Below are positions 7,711 to 20,100 of a DNA stretch of 64,000 nucleotides, one piece after another. This DNA comes from Siphonodentalium dalli (lineage: Eukaryota > Mollusca > Scaphopoda > Gadilida > Siphonodentaliidae), in the NCBI GenBank assembly GCA_032622095.1, contig CP136061.1, forward strand, positions 868,001 to 932,000, given 5' to 3'. The position numbers and the translations under genes were made by a program. A model generated the notes under the pieces. It did not search any database. It was not told the DNA's origin and saw only the letters and a program-made list of their open reading frames with translations. The stretch's first letter is position 1. Every line of letters begins with the position of its first letter.

Positions 7711-8083
7711 GAATCTCATGCTTATGACATTCCATGTTTATTCCAAACCTTGTACCATATATATATCCAGCACGTGAATATGACTCAGATGTATATTTTA
7801 ATGTTTGCTGTTTTGTACTGCTGGAACCTCTAACTTAGGTCGATGGGGTCATTGTCACAAGGCACCGATCACATTCGTAGCCAGATTTTAAAATCGATCA
7901 CAAATGTAGCCAGCTTTTCACAGGCAATCACACTCGTAGCTAGCTTTTCAAATTCCATCGTTTTATATGCAATATATGACATTGCGTAAGTTATGTGACT
8001 AAAATTTGCGATGTCATGCTTCAGAACTGGGTTCTTTTAATGGTTGAAAGCCCTATGTACATAAATGATTAAATAATATTTAA

Positions 8084-8331
8084 CCCTTTGAGTGTCAGGT
8101 CCGATTTTTGTATCAACCCATATACCCTGTGCCAATGCATTCTCTTATATATGCGAGTCGACCATAGGTCGCATCGCATATATAAGAGAATGCATTGGCC
8201 TAACAATTTTTCATCATTTGTTATTATTTTTTACAATTTTTTACAATTTTAATAATTTTTTAAAAATCTAAAAAAAAAAATGTTTTTTATTTTTTTAGGG
8301 CCGATTTTACAGACAACTGGCACTGAAAGGG
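8084..8331. mobile_element. piggyBac-type MITE with perfect TTAA duplication, nested in fold-back
   Basis: CCCTTTGAGTGTCAG at the left and CTGGCACTGAAAGGG at the right form the terminal inverted repeats. Perfect TTAA flanks lie at 8080-8083 and 8332-8335. The 248-bp element carries the 69-bp palindrome at 8131-8199 and an AT-rich stretch with poly-A and poly-T. This is the clearest piggyBac-type insertion in the window. Confidence 0.88.
8131..8199. repeat. 69-bp near-perfect palindrome, third copy
   Basis: Identical to the palindrome at 58241-58309 except for A in place of C at GCATCG near the tip. Confidence 0.9.
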
Positions 8332-8765
8332 TTAATGTATTTCTTCCATTATAAATTTATAAGTTGTTTTTCATTCATCTACTCAAGAATATGATTAGCC
8401 AAACAATTAATCTCGTTCATCAGACCCACATGAATATGAAAAGCTGGCAACGAATGTGATCGCCCTTGAAAAGCTAACTACATTTGTGTTCAATTTTAAA
8501 AGCTGGATACGAATGTGATCGATGCCTTGTGACAATGATCCCATCGGCCTAACTTTGACGCCCTAAATTTTCTGGTTTGCTCTGTTTATCCTGACAATGT
8601 CCACAATAATAATGTCAATTGGCTGAACCTGAAATGTACCTGTAACTTATCTTGTCTTCCTGTAATTATTTCCGTTGATGACAAAAGTTATAAATATAGT
8701 TAGGTTTCATTTGTTTATTTAAATGATGCTCAATTTATTTACAAATGCTTTTTAATCCTTTTTAA

Positions 8766-8935
8766 CTCTCAAATTTTGCAAATGCATTCTCTTATATATG
8801 CGAGTCTCCCACAGGAGCTTCATACATATATAAGAGAATACATTGACCAAACAATATTTACCTATGGTCGACTCACATATATAAGAGAATGCACAGGATC
8901 TTTAATGCTGCACCAGCGCAGTTCCCATCATGAAA
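8766..8935. mobile_element. Deleted TTAA-type MITE
   Basis: Flanked by TTAA at 8762-8765 and 8936-8939. It contains diverged palindrome arms (AATGCATTCTCTTATATATG, then CATATATAAGAGAATACATT, then a third arm). The right end GCGCAGTTCCCATCATGAAA matches the right end of the 57867-58122 element. The left end appears internally deleted. Confidence 0.7.
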
Positions 8936-8939
8936 TTAA

Positions 8940-10025
8940 TTTAGACCAAGTAGGGTAATAGTGATGAGTTAAGAACTGCTTTTAGAAGTGAATTTGACTT
9001 GGCTAAATAGATATAAAAAAAAACTATGTTCTCAGGTGCCTTCCTATCACATCAAGAGGCCTCATAAAACATGTTATTTACAAATTTATGCAGATTTCAA
9101 AATCTGATGTTCCATTTTTCCACATTTTGATAATTAGATTGTTTATAATGACTATAAAGCACTGGGTGAGGGTTTTATAAAACTCTGTATATCTGCTAAT
9201 TTCTAGAATTCTTGGGAAAAAGTAAAAGTCCGGCCTCCCTTATTCAGTTTTCCATGTTTAATTATCTGTGAACAGATATTTATTTCTATGACCTAATTTT
9301 GTTTTCTAGCATAATATAACTTGATAAAGTGAAAGTGCAATACAGCTGAAGGCCAGTGTTTTGTTAAACAAGACGTGAATAGTGTCACTGTACGGAAATT
9401 TGTTAATTCTTCTGAATACTTAATGGATTCTCCATTCAGTGATAAAAGAGTAGACTGGAATGGTCCATTCTTCATTTGTAGGGGTGTTCAGATACTATAA
9501 TCAGACGTCAATCGGAGAAACATTCTTTTAGGATTCATTTGCAATGGTGTTCAGATAATAAGGCTCGCTGTTGAACTTATAAACTGAACATCATACAAAT
9601 GAATCATTAGGAATCAAGTAATTATGCATCATCACATATTCAGTTATCAGCCCATTGAATGCTAAATGTAACTAATTTAACAAGTTTGATAGATGATTGT
9701 GTGAATTGTGTTCTGTAGTTATTCCACATCTGAGCATCAAGGCCATTATTAATGTGTATTTTGTATTATGTTTATGTTTCATTTGTGAGAAATATAAATG
9801 TTTATGTCATGCTGATGATTTAATATGCTAAATACTTATTGGACATTGACAGATGTATTCAGGGTTCCAGGGCAAGTTTTACAATTAAATTCTAGTGTAT
9901 ATAAGTTAGCATATGTGGAATTAGAATGCCACCTCAATAACTAACCATTAATTTCATATAGTTTTGTTGATCTAGATGGACAATAAAAGTTAGCACCTTG
10001 ATTTTTCAACAACTATATGACAATT
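8940..10025. other. About 1.1 kb with one short hairpin, otherwise no recognised feature
   Basis: AT-rich, with a minor inverted repeat at 9529-9612 (GGATTCATTTG paired with CAAATGAATC, continued by GGTGTTCAG and CTGAACATC). Open frames are short and without motifs. No tandem repeats were seen. Confidence 0.55.
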
Positions 10026-10274
10026 TTACGCTCGAGTCATAAACTCATTTTCATTATAATTACCATGCATTAATTTGCATCGTTCATAGAACACATGAGT
10101 GTATTTTGCACTAATCCATGGCTCAAATTCATTAATTTGTTGCATATATTCGGTTGTGTATAAAAGGAAATGGTACCATAAGTACCCTTTTAACAAGCTA
10201 TTTGTGTGTGGATCTTCAAATTCAGGTATCACCTCCCAGAAAAAACAAACATCCAGAGCAACACATAAACCCAT
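10026..10274 (-). pseudogene. Open frame of 82 codons sharing a segment with the 63282-63531 fold-back
   Basis: From the first ATG the minus-strand frame reads MGLCVALDVCFFWEVIPEFE and later contains LYTTEYMQQINEFEPWISAK. The same 20-residue segment, with changes, is open in both arms of the fold-back element at 63282-63531 (LYSTEYMQQMNEFEPWFSPK and LYLTEYIQHINEFEPWISAK). I do not recognise a family. The upstream end abuts a fold-back relic at 10296. It may be an exon fragment carried by a mobile element, or an unrelated open frame. It is intact in all five units. Confidence 0.25.
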
Positions 10275-10295
10275 ATCGCTAAATTGATCAGACCC

Positions 10296-10415
10296 CTTAA
10301 CCACAGCAGAATTATGGGTAACTTTTCAGGATTTGGTCGGAAATATGAATTGTTGCATTCATCAGAAAGCTCTGCTGTGATTAAGGAGTCGATTATTTAG
10401 CTCATTACTGTATGT
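10296..10415. mobile_element. Deleted relic of the 217-bp fold-back family
   Basis: Contains CCTTAACCACAGCAGAATTA, TTTTCAGGATTTGGTCGGAA, CATTCATCAGAAAGCTCT and then GCTGTGATTAAGGAGTCGAT and CATTACTGTA, matching one arm and the far end of 6782-6998. Most of the second arm is deleted and the left terminus is missing. Confidence 0.8.
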
Positions 10416-10567
10416 TGTTGTAACTCTCGAATCGTGAGTATATCTTTAAGAGATGTGTAATAAGTTATGTTGCATGATACTTTTCTGTAAATCAAAGCTA
10501 ACATTTTGTGATCCTTTGAATATTGTTATAAAACGGTCACACATCAATCATGATATTTTAAATTGCT

Positions 10568-10699
10568 AAATATCAAATTAATACACAACTATTCTTTATA
10601 TGTATGGTTCTAAATGTCAAATTAATAGACAACTATTCTTTATATGTATGGTTCTAAATGTCAAATTAATAGACAACTATTCTTTATATGTATGGTTCT
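10568..10699 (+). repeat. 44-bp tandem repeat x3
   Basis: Units end GTATGGTTCT at 10611, 10655 and 10699. Units two and three are identical (TCAAATTAATAGACAACTAT core), and unit one differs at several bases. Confidence 0.93.
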
Positions 10700-10925
10700 T
10701 TTTCCAATTTTCCACATTCCAAAATTAATTTTCTCGTTTCATATTTGTTTATATAAAACACAAACTTACTTTCTTATTTTCTTAGATTAACACGAACATT
10801 CCATTTATTATACTATCTTTATTTATTACATATTTCTTATTTCATTCCGAGATGTAAACAGATGGCCAGATGTACGAAGCTTGTGTATTATACGATACGA
10901 TTTTATTTCATAGTAACACAAGCAT

Positions 10926-11281
10926 GCCTGGTGTGTCTGACATCTGCAGAATGAGGTCCCCAGAGGGTAAATTTAGTGATGCTACCCTGCATGGTGGGCT
11001 AGCATAACCAAATTCACCCTCTGGGGACCTCCTTCTGCTTTGGCCTCATCTTCTGGGAAGTATCTACAGTCTCAAATTAACATTGTTTTTAGTTACTTTC
11101 TCCATTCAACTGGGGAACTTCAATTTGATCCTAGGCCTCCCATAGGAGTTAACGCCTAAGCAGAATGAGGTCCCCAGTGGGTGAATTTGGTGATGTTAAC
11201 CCTCTATGCAGGATAGCTTCACTAAATTCACCCTCTAGGGACCTCATTCTACAATTGACAGACACACTATTTGCAGACTTG
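10926..11281 (+). mobile_element. TGTCTGACA-family MITE spanning the copy 1/copy 2 junction
   Basis: Left end GCCTGGTGTGTCTGACATCT and right end reading GACAGACACACTATTTGCAG on the plus strand form inverted repeats. Both terminal hairpins are present. My arbitrary unit boundary cuts through it, so window positions 1-106 are its right part. Equivalent elements span the other junctions (about 22101-22456, 33275-33630, 44449-44804 and 55624-55979). Confidence 0.8.
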
Positions 11282-14200
11282 AACACGAGCTATCTGTTAC
11301 AAGTAATGTCATCTCAAACAATTTATGTATAGAATGTTCTGTAATATTGTGATCTGAAGTACTGAAATTTGTGGTGTTATATTAAAGTGATGTGAAACAC
11401 TCCGGTATGGTGATCAAATATAAAAGGAGAATAACCTTGTTCAAAGTAGTAATTTTTATACGCCCTTTTGAAAAAAAGGCCGTATTATAGTATTGGTCTG
11501 TCCGTCCGGGCGGGCGTCCGGGCGTCCGTTAACCTGTTGTCCGGATGATAACTTTAGTTAGAGTGAACCGATTTCAATAAAATTTGGTATGTGGGTTTAT
11601 TAACCGAAAAGTAAGTTCAAGTTCGAATTTGGGTTCCGCCCGCCAATTTTCACCGGAGTTATGCCCCTTATTTGACTTAGAAAATCCTAGAAATTTGTTG
11701 TCCGGATGATAACTTTAGTATAGTTTATCGGAATGAATCCAAATTTGGTATATTACTTTCTCCCACCAAAACACAGGTCAAGTTCGAACTTGGGTTCTGT
11801 CCGACCATTTTTGGCAGAGTTATGCCCCTTTTTTATTATAAACTATGATTCCTGTGGTATTGTTGTGAATATTTATTGTTAATAAACTAATTTTGATCAC
11901 TGAAGCAGCGTTCGATGTAATACTGATGTAACTAGATGATACTGGGGACCCTTGAATAGGACAGTGAATCTCTAAGAATAATGTCTCCAATAATACTTGT
12001 GTTCACATACAAAATTAGGTTTCCTGAGTGAAGTAATATCCAGGAATTTTCTGTTTCTATGTTTTGTTTCTACAGTTTCATTTCTATATTTTAAGATGTT
12101 TATATTATTTCTGTTGTATAAATTGTGTTTTTCATGTGATAATACAGGTCAGATGTACAAGTTCAATGTCTACTTATTTCATTTGAATACTAACCACCTA
12201 TGGACAAAGCTGATCAAAATATGTTTTAAGTCAGTCACTGTCTGTTTTCTTGAGGAAATCCCTGGCGTAACCCTTTCATGACTGGAGCTTCCTGAAAGTT
12301 TGTGAAAACCCTGTGCCAGTGCATTCTCTGATATATGCGAGTCTCCCATAGGATTATGCATATTAATCTTCTGCAAATAAGGGGATATAGAAACTGAGCA
12401 GAAGTAACTAAAAACAATGTTAAATTGAGACTAAAGATACTATCCCAGAAGACGAGGCAAATAAGATATTCTGAAATATGTAGACATTATCTGTGATCCA
12501 TACAGTTTAGAGATGACTCAGATAAGGTATAGTGTGACCTGTATGATTGTTTACTTATGACATGCTTCATAAATTATACATTTTATACTCTACTTCATAC
12601 ACTTTCTTTCTCTAACACTGCCTGATTATTTTATTTACAGTAAAAGAATTCAATTTACATTGTGTTTGACTTAGTTATTCCCTGACACCCAGTTCTGACA
12701 TATATTGCCAAAAAATCACATGAGTTTCTATTTTATACGGAATTTATCAACCGAGTTGACAAAATTCGATTCGAGCCGAGGTTTACCGAGGCTCAAATAG
12801 AATTTAGTGGACGAGGTTGATAAATTACGCATAAAATAGGACGAGTATGAGATACCTTTTATCACATGATCAAATAAACGCGAAGCAACGCGAACAATTC
12901 ATCGAAAACAACAATCATAAACTACAGCGATCGCAAGTTATTTGAAGAACGCCGTGACGTCATCGCACGCGCTGATATTAAACGTGTCTATTACCGATAA
13001 TTATGAAACTGCTTTTATGGCCAAATTATGTGATAAAACCAAATATGACGTACCAACAGAGAATACTTTATCTTGTTAGCATTCTCAATCAAGGAAAATT
13101 GCAGATCAGCTGAGCTGAGAGATTTAATGTGAATTATGATAAAATTAATCCAATTTAGGCCCAAATAAAAAATGTGTTTTGATTCTCGGGCATAGCTGCG
13201 TCTGGAAAAAAGACCCGCATTGAACCATTTGATTACGATTTTCAAATTTTACCAAAGCTGTCAAATGATAACATGAAAATAGGAAACTAGAAAACAGAAA
13301 TTAGTTATGTTTCAAACATCGAATATGATAGACATACAATGGTGCATGTGTTGGTATTCAAAAACAGACACTAGGCAACGATAACTACCAGGTATATTGT
13401 CACAACAAGCTGCCCAAACCCCAAGTTTATTAAATCTAATGTGTTAAAATATTTCGGTATTTTATCAATTCGAAAAGGTAAACGGTAAACAATTTTGAGA
13501 TTTACAATTTCGGGAACGCAAACCGGAAAGAAATATGGTGAGTATTGGTGATGTGTATGCTGGTTTAATATTTGAAGTTTTTATGGCTAGCATGTATTGA
13601 GGTACATAATACTTATTCAGATACGGCAGAATAAATAATTCTAGACTTTCTATGAAGATCACTATATATATCTTTTCGTTTCGATTGTATTCACGTTCCG
13701 TATTTGAACCGGATATTTAGGTGACACTCGAGAGTTTCGAATGATCAGTAGGGGTAAATTTCTTAGAATAGAGTACCAGTGTTTTCTGTCACCATGGGTG
13801 TGGTATGTTTATTGAGAGAAGGTTAGTTATGAAGTTGTGGATTTTTAGAGGATGTCTTTGAGTTTTGAAAAATATTGTTCCAGGTGACCTTGACCCCACC
13901 AGTATGAAGTAGTAGCGATTTCTGCGAAACAGTGGCTCCAGACACCAGCGTGACCTTTTAGCACCTAAAATTGCAGCGTTCTGTTTAGATACTTAACCCT
14001 TTACCCAACAAACCGGCCAAAACCGGCCAAATAAAGCTTCAACAGCCTAAAATATCTTCGGTCTGTCTCAATAGAACCATACAAATATGGATATCATTGT
14101 AACCGGCTCATTGACACATTGTGATAGTTACAGTTATGCCATGTGCCAATGCATTCCCTTATATATGCGAGTCGACCATAGGTCGCCTCGCATATATAAG

Positions 14201-15783
14201 AGAATGCATTGGCCTAAAAAAATAATCTTTTTTAACACTTTTTACCATTTTTTCTTACATTCTTTAACAATTTTATAATTTTTAATGTGTTAAGCCAATG
14301 CATTCTCTTATATATGCGAGGCGACCTATGGTCGACTCGCATATATAAGAGAATGCATTGGCACATGGCCGTTCTGTTGGTTAAAGGGTCAAAGACCGAT
14401 TTCGGGGCTGAAAAATTTCCAGCAAGTCGTGTATGCTCTGATCGATGGAATAATCGTTTAAACGCCAAACGACCTAGAAACACCTATTTGGAAACACATG
14501 TCATACGTCAATCAACCGAGATGATGGCCAAAATGGTGCATGCAGTTAAAAACAAAATATTTCATGTATATTATATAGTTTATTTAATTCAGGCTCAAAT
14601 GGCCCATATGATAGAAATATCAATTATATGTAATACAGAATGTCTTTCCAATGTTTGAAAAGATAAGATTCTTTCTTATCAACATAGGAACAGAGCTCAC
14701 AACATTCCTGGCGTACATCCCACTTGCGCTACATCTCCATTCATATGCCATAAACTTCCTACAGGCATTGTTATAACATACAATTATGGGTGAAATTTTC
14801 CCACAAAGTACAGCTGCAAAGTACAACAATATAATGATGAAATATACGATGAAAAAGATGGCGTTTTACATCAAATGAGCACTTGTAAAAAAATTCATGT
14901 GGATATTGGAACGGGAACAAATTATTCTATATTGCCTCATAATATCATCATCAAACGAACGCGATTTGATTGATTGATTTTATTTGGCACAGGGTACCAG
15001 GGATAACACAAGAAAGTCTAGCACGCGCCGTTAGGGAGAGTCGTTTCTTGAAGTATCCATCCAGGCACACTATCTGACTCAGACAGGCACACTCATCCAG
15101 TTTTGCGATTTTTTTCGATCCACCGGGATTCGAACTGACGGCGCGCACCTGGTCGTTCGTAGAGCAATTGTCTGTCACTGGTGCAGAAGGGTTATTTCAC
15201 TTTACCGATTGCGCTAACGGAGCTCTCTATAATGATGTTGACGGCTAAATATGGGGAATTTACTTGTACGTATGTGTCAGTAATTATTAAATTGAGTACC
15301 GGTATATTACTGACCCCCCCCCCCGCATTAATAGTTACTTGTTATGTAAATTGTTTATCCTCATGCAACGTCACGTCAAATAAGTTGCATGTATACCTTG
15401 GTTAATAAACTGCTTTACTCGTATTTAAATGAGGGGAAAAATAGTTGGACTCAAGTTTATCTAAACTACAGTCCATAGGTAAAACATAGGTTCGAACGGA
15501 AGCAATTGATTTTTAAATTGATTTCAGTTTTGTCATCATTCTGCTTTTCTAATAAATTGGTTATTGTAAACGTCATCCAATTAGAAAATTATAAGTGGGT
15601 TATAAGTGGCACTTTTTGATACATTGTGCGCTATAACTGGGCGAGGCACATTTTGTACATTGTGCGTTATAAGTGAGCGTGACACTTTTTGGTACAGTGT
15701 GCGTAATAAGTGGGCGTTTCCAAAGTCGGCAATGACAAAAAACAGTTTTCAGCGCCTTGCTTCGCTCGGACTGCGTAATGAAG

Positions 15784-17109
15784 ATGGCAAACATTGACTC
15801 TCAAAGTAACCCGACCAACGGAGAGATAGCGTGCGGATGGGTTCAGACTTTTGGAAAATTCCTCCGTAAATGGCTGTATTTGAGTGCGGCATCACTAAGC
15901 TATTTTTGGTATCGTATGTTGGCGGACGACAAAAAAGTGTACCAAAAAGTGCCACGCCCACTTTTAGCGCACACTGTACCAAAAGGTGTACCAAAAAGCG
16001 TACCAAAAAGTGCCACACCCACTTTTAGCGCATACTGTACCAACAAATGTGCCAAAAAGTGTAACAAAAAGTGCCACGCCCACTTTCAGCGCACGCTGTA
16101 CCAAAAATTGTACCAAAAAGTGTACCAAAAAGTGCCACGCCCACTTATAGCGCACACTGTACCAAAAAGTGTACCAAAAAGTGCCACGCCCACTTTCAGC
16201 GCACACTGTACCAAAAAGTGTATCAAAAAGTGCCACGCCCACTTTCCAGCGCACACTGTACCAAAAGGTGTACCAAAAAGCGTACCAAAAAGTGCCACAC
16301 CCACTTTTAGCGCATACTGTACCAAAAAGTGTACAAAAAAGCGTACCAAAAAGTGCCACGTCCACTTTCAGCGCACGCTTTTCCAAAATTGTACCAAAAA
16401 GTGTACCAAAAAGTGACACCCACTTTTAGCGCACACTGTACCAAAAAGTGTACCAAAAAGTGCCACGCCCACTTATAGCGTACGCTGTACAAAAAATAGT
16501 AACAAAAAGTGCCACGCCCACTTTCAGCGCACACTGTACCAAAAGTGTACCAAAAAGTGCCACGCCCACTTTTAGCGTACACTGTACCAAAAGGTGTACC
16601 AAAAAGCGTACCAAAAAGTGCCACACCCACTTTTAGCGCATACTGTACCAAAAAGTGTACAAAAAAGCGTACCAAAAAGTACCACGCCCACTTTCAGCGC
16701 ACGCTGTACCAAAAAGTGACACCCACTTTTAGCGCACACTGTACCAAAAAGTGTACCAAAAAGTGCCACGCCCACTTATAGCGTACGCTGTACAAAAAAT
16801 AGTACCAAAAAGTGCCACGCCCACTTTCAGCGCACACTGTACCAAAAGTGTACCAAAAAGTGCCACGCCCACTTTTAGCGTACACTGTACCAAAAGGTGT
16901 ATCAAAAAGCGTACCAAAAAGTGCCACACCCACTTTTAGTGCATACTGTACCAAAAAGTGTACAAAAAAGCGTACCAAAAGGTGCCACGCCCACTTTCAG
17001 CGCACGCTGTACCAAAAAATAGTACCAAAAAGTGCCACGCCCACTTTCTGTCTTTTTACAGGATGATTTTGATAACATGAAGCTGGACGAGAAAATGCCA
17101 TTGACGTAA
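15784..17109 (+). CDS. Candidate microprotein, copy 2 (exons 15784-15936, 17062-17109)
   Basis: Same two candidate exons as at 4609-5934. The only change seen between them is the intronic C-to-T at 16902. Confidence 0.33.
15937..17051 (+). repeat. Composite minisatellite, copy 2
   Basis: Same cassette order as copy 1. Carries T at 16902 (C elsewhere) and the common A at the position equivalent to 5605. Confidence 0.95.
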
Positions 17110-20100
17110 ACAGCTGTGCTGACATAATCGTATGATTATCAATGTAATCTGACATAATTGTTGACTCATTAGGTAGTGCAGACGCTCATCACCCATGACT
17201 CATTAGGTAGTGCAGACGCTCATCACCCATGACTCATTAGGTAGTGCAGACGCTCATCACCCATGACATATTTGCTCATAATTTTTTTGAACATATGATA
17301 TTGTTGCCTGAATAAATAATATAATATAGTTATCATATTTATATTGTACAGAAATGACATTTGCAGAATGTGTCTGACATTTGAAGAATGAGGTCCCCAA
17401 AGGGTGATTTTATTGACGCTATCCCGCATAGTTGGCTAGCATCACCAAATTCACCATCTGGCTACCTCATTCTATATCCCATAATTTGCAGAAGATAAAT
17501 TGCATAATCGAGGTGACTAATGGGTGAACATCACCAACCTCAACTTGGGAACTTCAATCATAATAGATACTCATGTCTCCCTCTAGGCTGGTTCCCCGCC
17601 TGGTATAATTATCTACTGATGTAATCTCCAGTCTATGTAATCATAATAGATACTCATGTCTCCCTCTAGGCTGGTTCCCCACCTGGTGTAATGATCTACT
17701 GATGTAATCTCCAGTCTATGTAATAGATATACTCATGTCAGTCTCATGTGTAATCACCATTATAATCACTCACCAGTTAGAGCAGAATCTCATTTACTAT
17801 CTTTGCTTTGGGGCGGCGACGATACAAAATTTTATATGATATGCATCGTGATATAAATGGGTCACAATGAGGTGATGTGTATTGTGATGCATTGATGAAA
17901 TGTTGCAGCCCTTTGTTCATGCTTTGTAGCGGCATATTAACACATTCCCACCATTCTACAGTAATGCTCTAAATAATCGACTCCTCAACCACAGCAGAAT
18001 TATGGGTAATTTTTCAGGATTTAGTCGGAAATATGGCTTGTTGCCATTCATCGGAAAGCTCTCAGTGAGAGCTTTCCAATGAATGGCAACAAGCCATATT
18101 TCCGACTAAATCCTGAAAAGTTACCTAAAATTCTGCTGTGGTTAAGGAGTTGATTATTTAGAGCATTACTGTATATCACATCCCCATTTTCTTATCAAAC
18201 TACTATCGCAGAAACACTGCTATAGATTACGTGGTGATATTGTACATTCCGTAATATTGACATTGATCATATTCCAAGCCATGAATGTCAATCGACCATA
18301 ATAACACATGTCTCTTTGTCTCAAACTTTTAAATGAATTGCCATGACTTTGTTTCATATACATCAAGGAAACTATAGGGAACTATAGAAGCCTGGAAATA
18401 CTGTGTCTGACATTTTCAGAATGAGGTCCCCAGACGGTGAGATTAGTGATGCTACCCCACAAAGGGAACTAGCATCGCCAAATTCACCCTCTGGAGACCT
18501 CTTTCTGCTTAGACCTCATCTTCTGTGAAGTATCTACAGTCTCAAATTAACATTGTTTTAGTTACTTTTTCCCTTCTGTTCAGTTTCTATATCCCATAAT
18601 TTGCAGAAGATAAAATGTTTAATCGATGTGACTAACGGTGAACATCACAAATGTCAGCTGGGGAACATCAGGTCTCCCATAGCAGTTGAGGCCTGAGCAG
18701 AATGAGGTTCCCTATGGATGAATTTGGTGACATTCACCATGTGTGTGTGGTAGCATCACTATATTCACAATCCTGGGACCTTATTCTGCAAATGACAGAC
18801 AGAGTACTTCCAGACTTGGAACTATATTGTGAACGGTGCAAGGATATAAGATATATGAGTGAAATGTGATTGCACCATTCACAATGAATCTCATGCTTAT
18901 GACATTCCATGTTTATTCCAAACCTTGTACCATATATATATCCAGCACGTGAATATGACTCAGATGTATATTTTAATGTTTGCTGTTTTGTACTGCTGGA
19001 ACCTCTAACTTAGGTCGATGGGGTCATTGTCACAAGGCACCGATCACATTCGTAGCCAGATTTTAAAATCGATCACAAATGTAGCCAGCTTTTCACAGGC
19101 AATCACACTCGTAGCTAGCTTTTCAAATTCCATCGTTTTATATGCAATATATGACATTGCGTAAGTTATGTGACTAAAATTTGCGATGTCATGCTTCAGA
19201 ACTGGGTTCTTTTAATGGTTGAAAGCCCTATGTACATAAATGATTAAATAATATTTAACCCTTTGAGTGTCAGGTCCGATTTTTGTATCAACCCATATAC
19301 CCTGTGCCAATGCATTCTCTTATATATGCGAGTCGACCATAGGTCGCATCGCATATATAAGAGAATGCATTGGCCTAACAATTTTTCATCATTTGTTATT
19401 ATTTTTTACAATTTTTTACAATTTTAATAATTTTTTAAAAATCTAAAAAAAAAAATGTTTTTTATTTTTTTAGGGCCGATTTTACAGACAACTGGCACTG
19501 AAAGGGTTAATATATTTCTTCCATTATAAATTTATAAGTTGTTTTTCATTCATCTACTCAAGAATATGATTAGCCAAACAATTAATCTCGTTCATCAGAC
19601 CCACATGAATATGAAAAGCTGGCAACGAATGTGATCGCCCTTGAAAAGCTAACTACATTTGTGTTCAATTTTAAAAGCTGGATACGAATGTGATCGATGC
19701 CTTGTGACAATGATCCCATCGGCCTAACTTTGACGCCCTAAATTTTCTGGTTTGCTCTGTTTATCCTGACAATGTCCACAATAATAATGTCAATTGGCTG
19801 AACCTGAAATGTACCTGTAACTTATCTTGTCTTCCTGTAATTATTTCCGTTGATGACAAAAGTTATAAATATAGTTAGGTTTCATTTGTTTATTTAAATG
19901 ATGCTCAATTTATTTACAAATGCTTTTTAATCCTTTTTAACTCTCAAATTTTGCAAATGCATTCTCTTATATATGCGAGTCTCCCACAGGAGCTTCATAC
20001 ATATATAAGAGAATACATTGACCAAACAATATTTACCTATGGTCGACTCACATATATAAGAGAATGCACAGGATCTTTAATGCTGCACCAGCGCAGTTCC

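Larger units (their letters stand above)
7834..8553. mobile_element. Fold-back element with about 115-bp arms, interrupted by a nested MITE
   Basis: The left arm (about 7834-7952) reads CTTAGGTCGATGGGGTCATT, then three spaced blocks of the type GATCACATTCGTAGCCAG with CTTTT. The right arm (about 8440-8553) is its inverted copy, ending CCCATCGGCCTAA. The blocks are themselves a direct repeat inside each arm. A TTAA-flanked MITE sits between the arms, so the fold-back is the older insertion. No coding sequence. Confidence 0.8.
1..11175 (+). repeat. Macrosatellite unit, copy 1 of the 11.17-kb tandem array
   Basis: The sequence starting AGTGGGTGAATTTGG at 1 recurs at 11176, 22351, 33525, 44699 and 55874, always in the same orientation and with the whole interval repeated. 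The start of the unit is arbitrary because the window opens inside the array, within a MITE. Copy 1 differs from all later copies by A at 2442 (T elsewhere) and T at 5605 (A elsewhere). Sub-features are annotated in detail in this copy. No rDNA, histone or snRNA gene, which usually occupy large tandem arrays, was recognised in the unit. Confidence 0.98.

Noticed and set aside
1-11175. rDNA, histone or snRNA cluster as explanation for the tandem array
   Set aside because: No recognisable rRNA, histone or U-RNA sequence was found on either strand when reading the unit.
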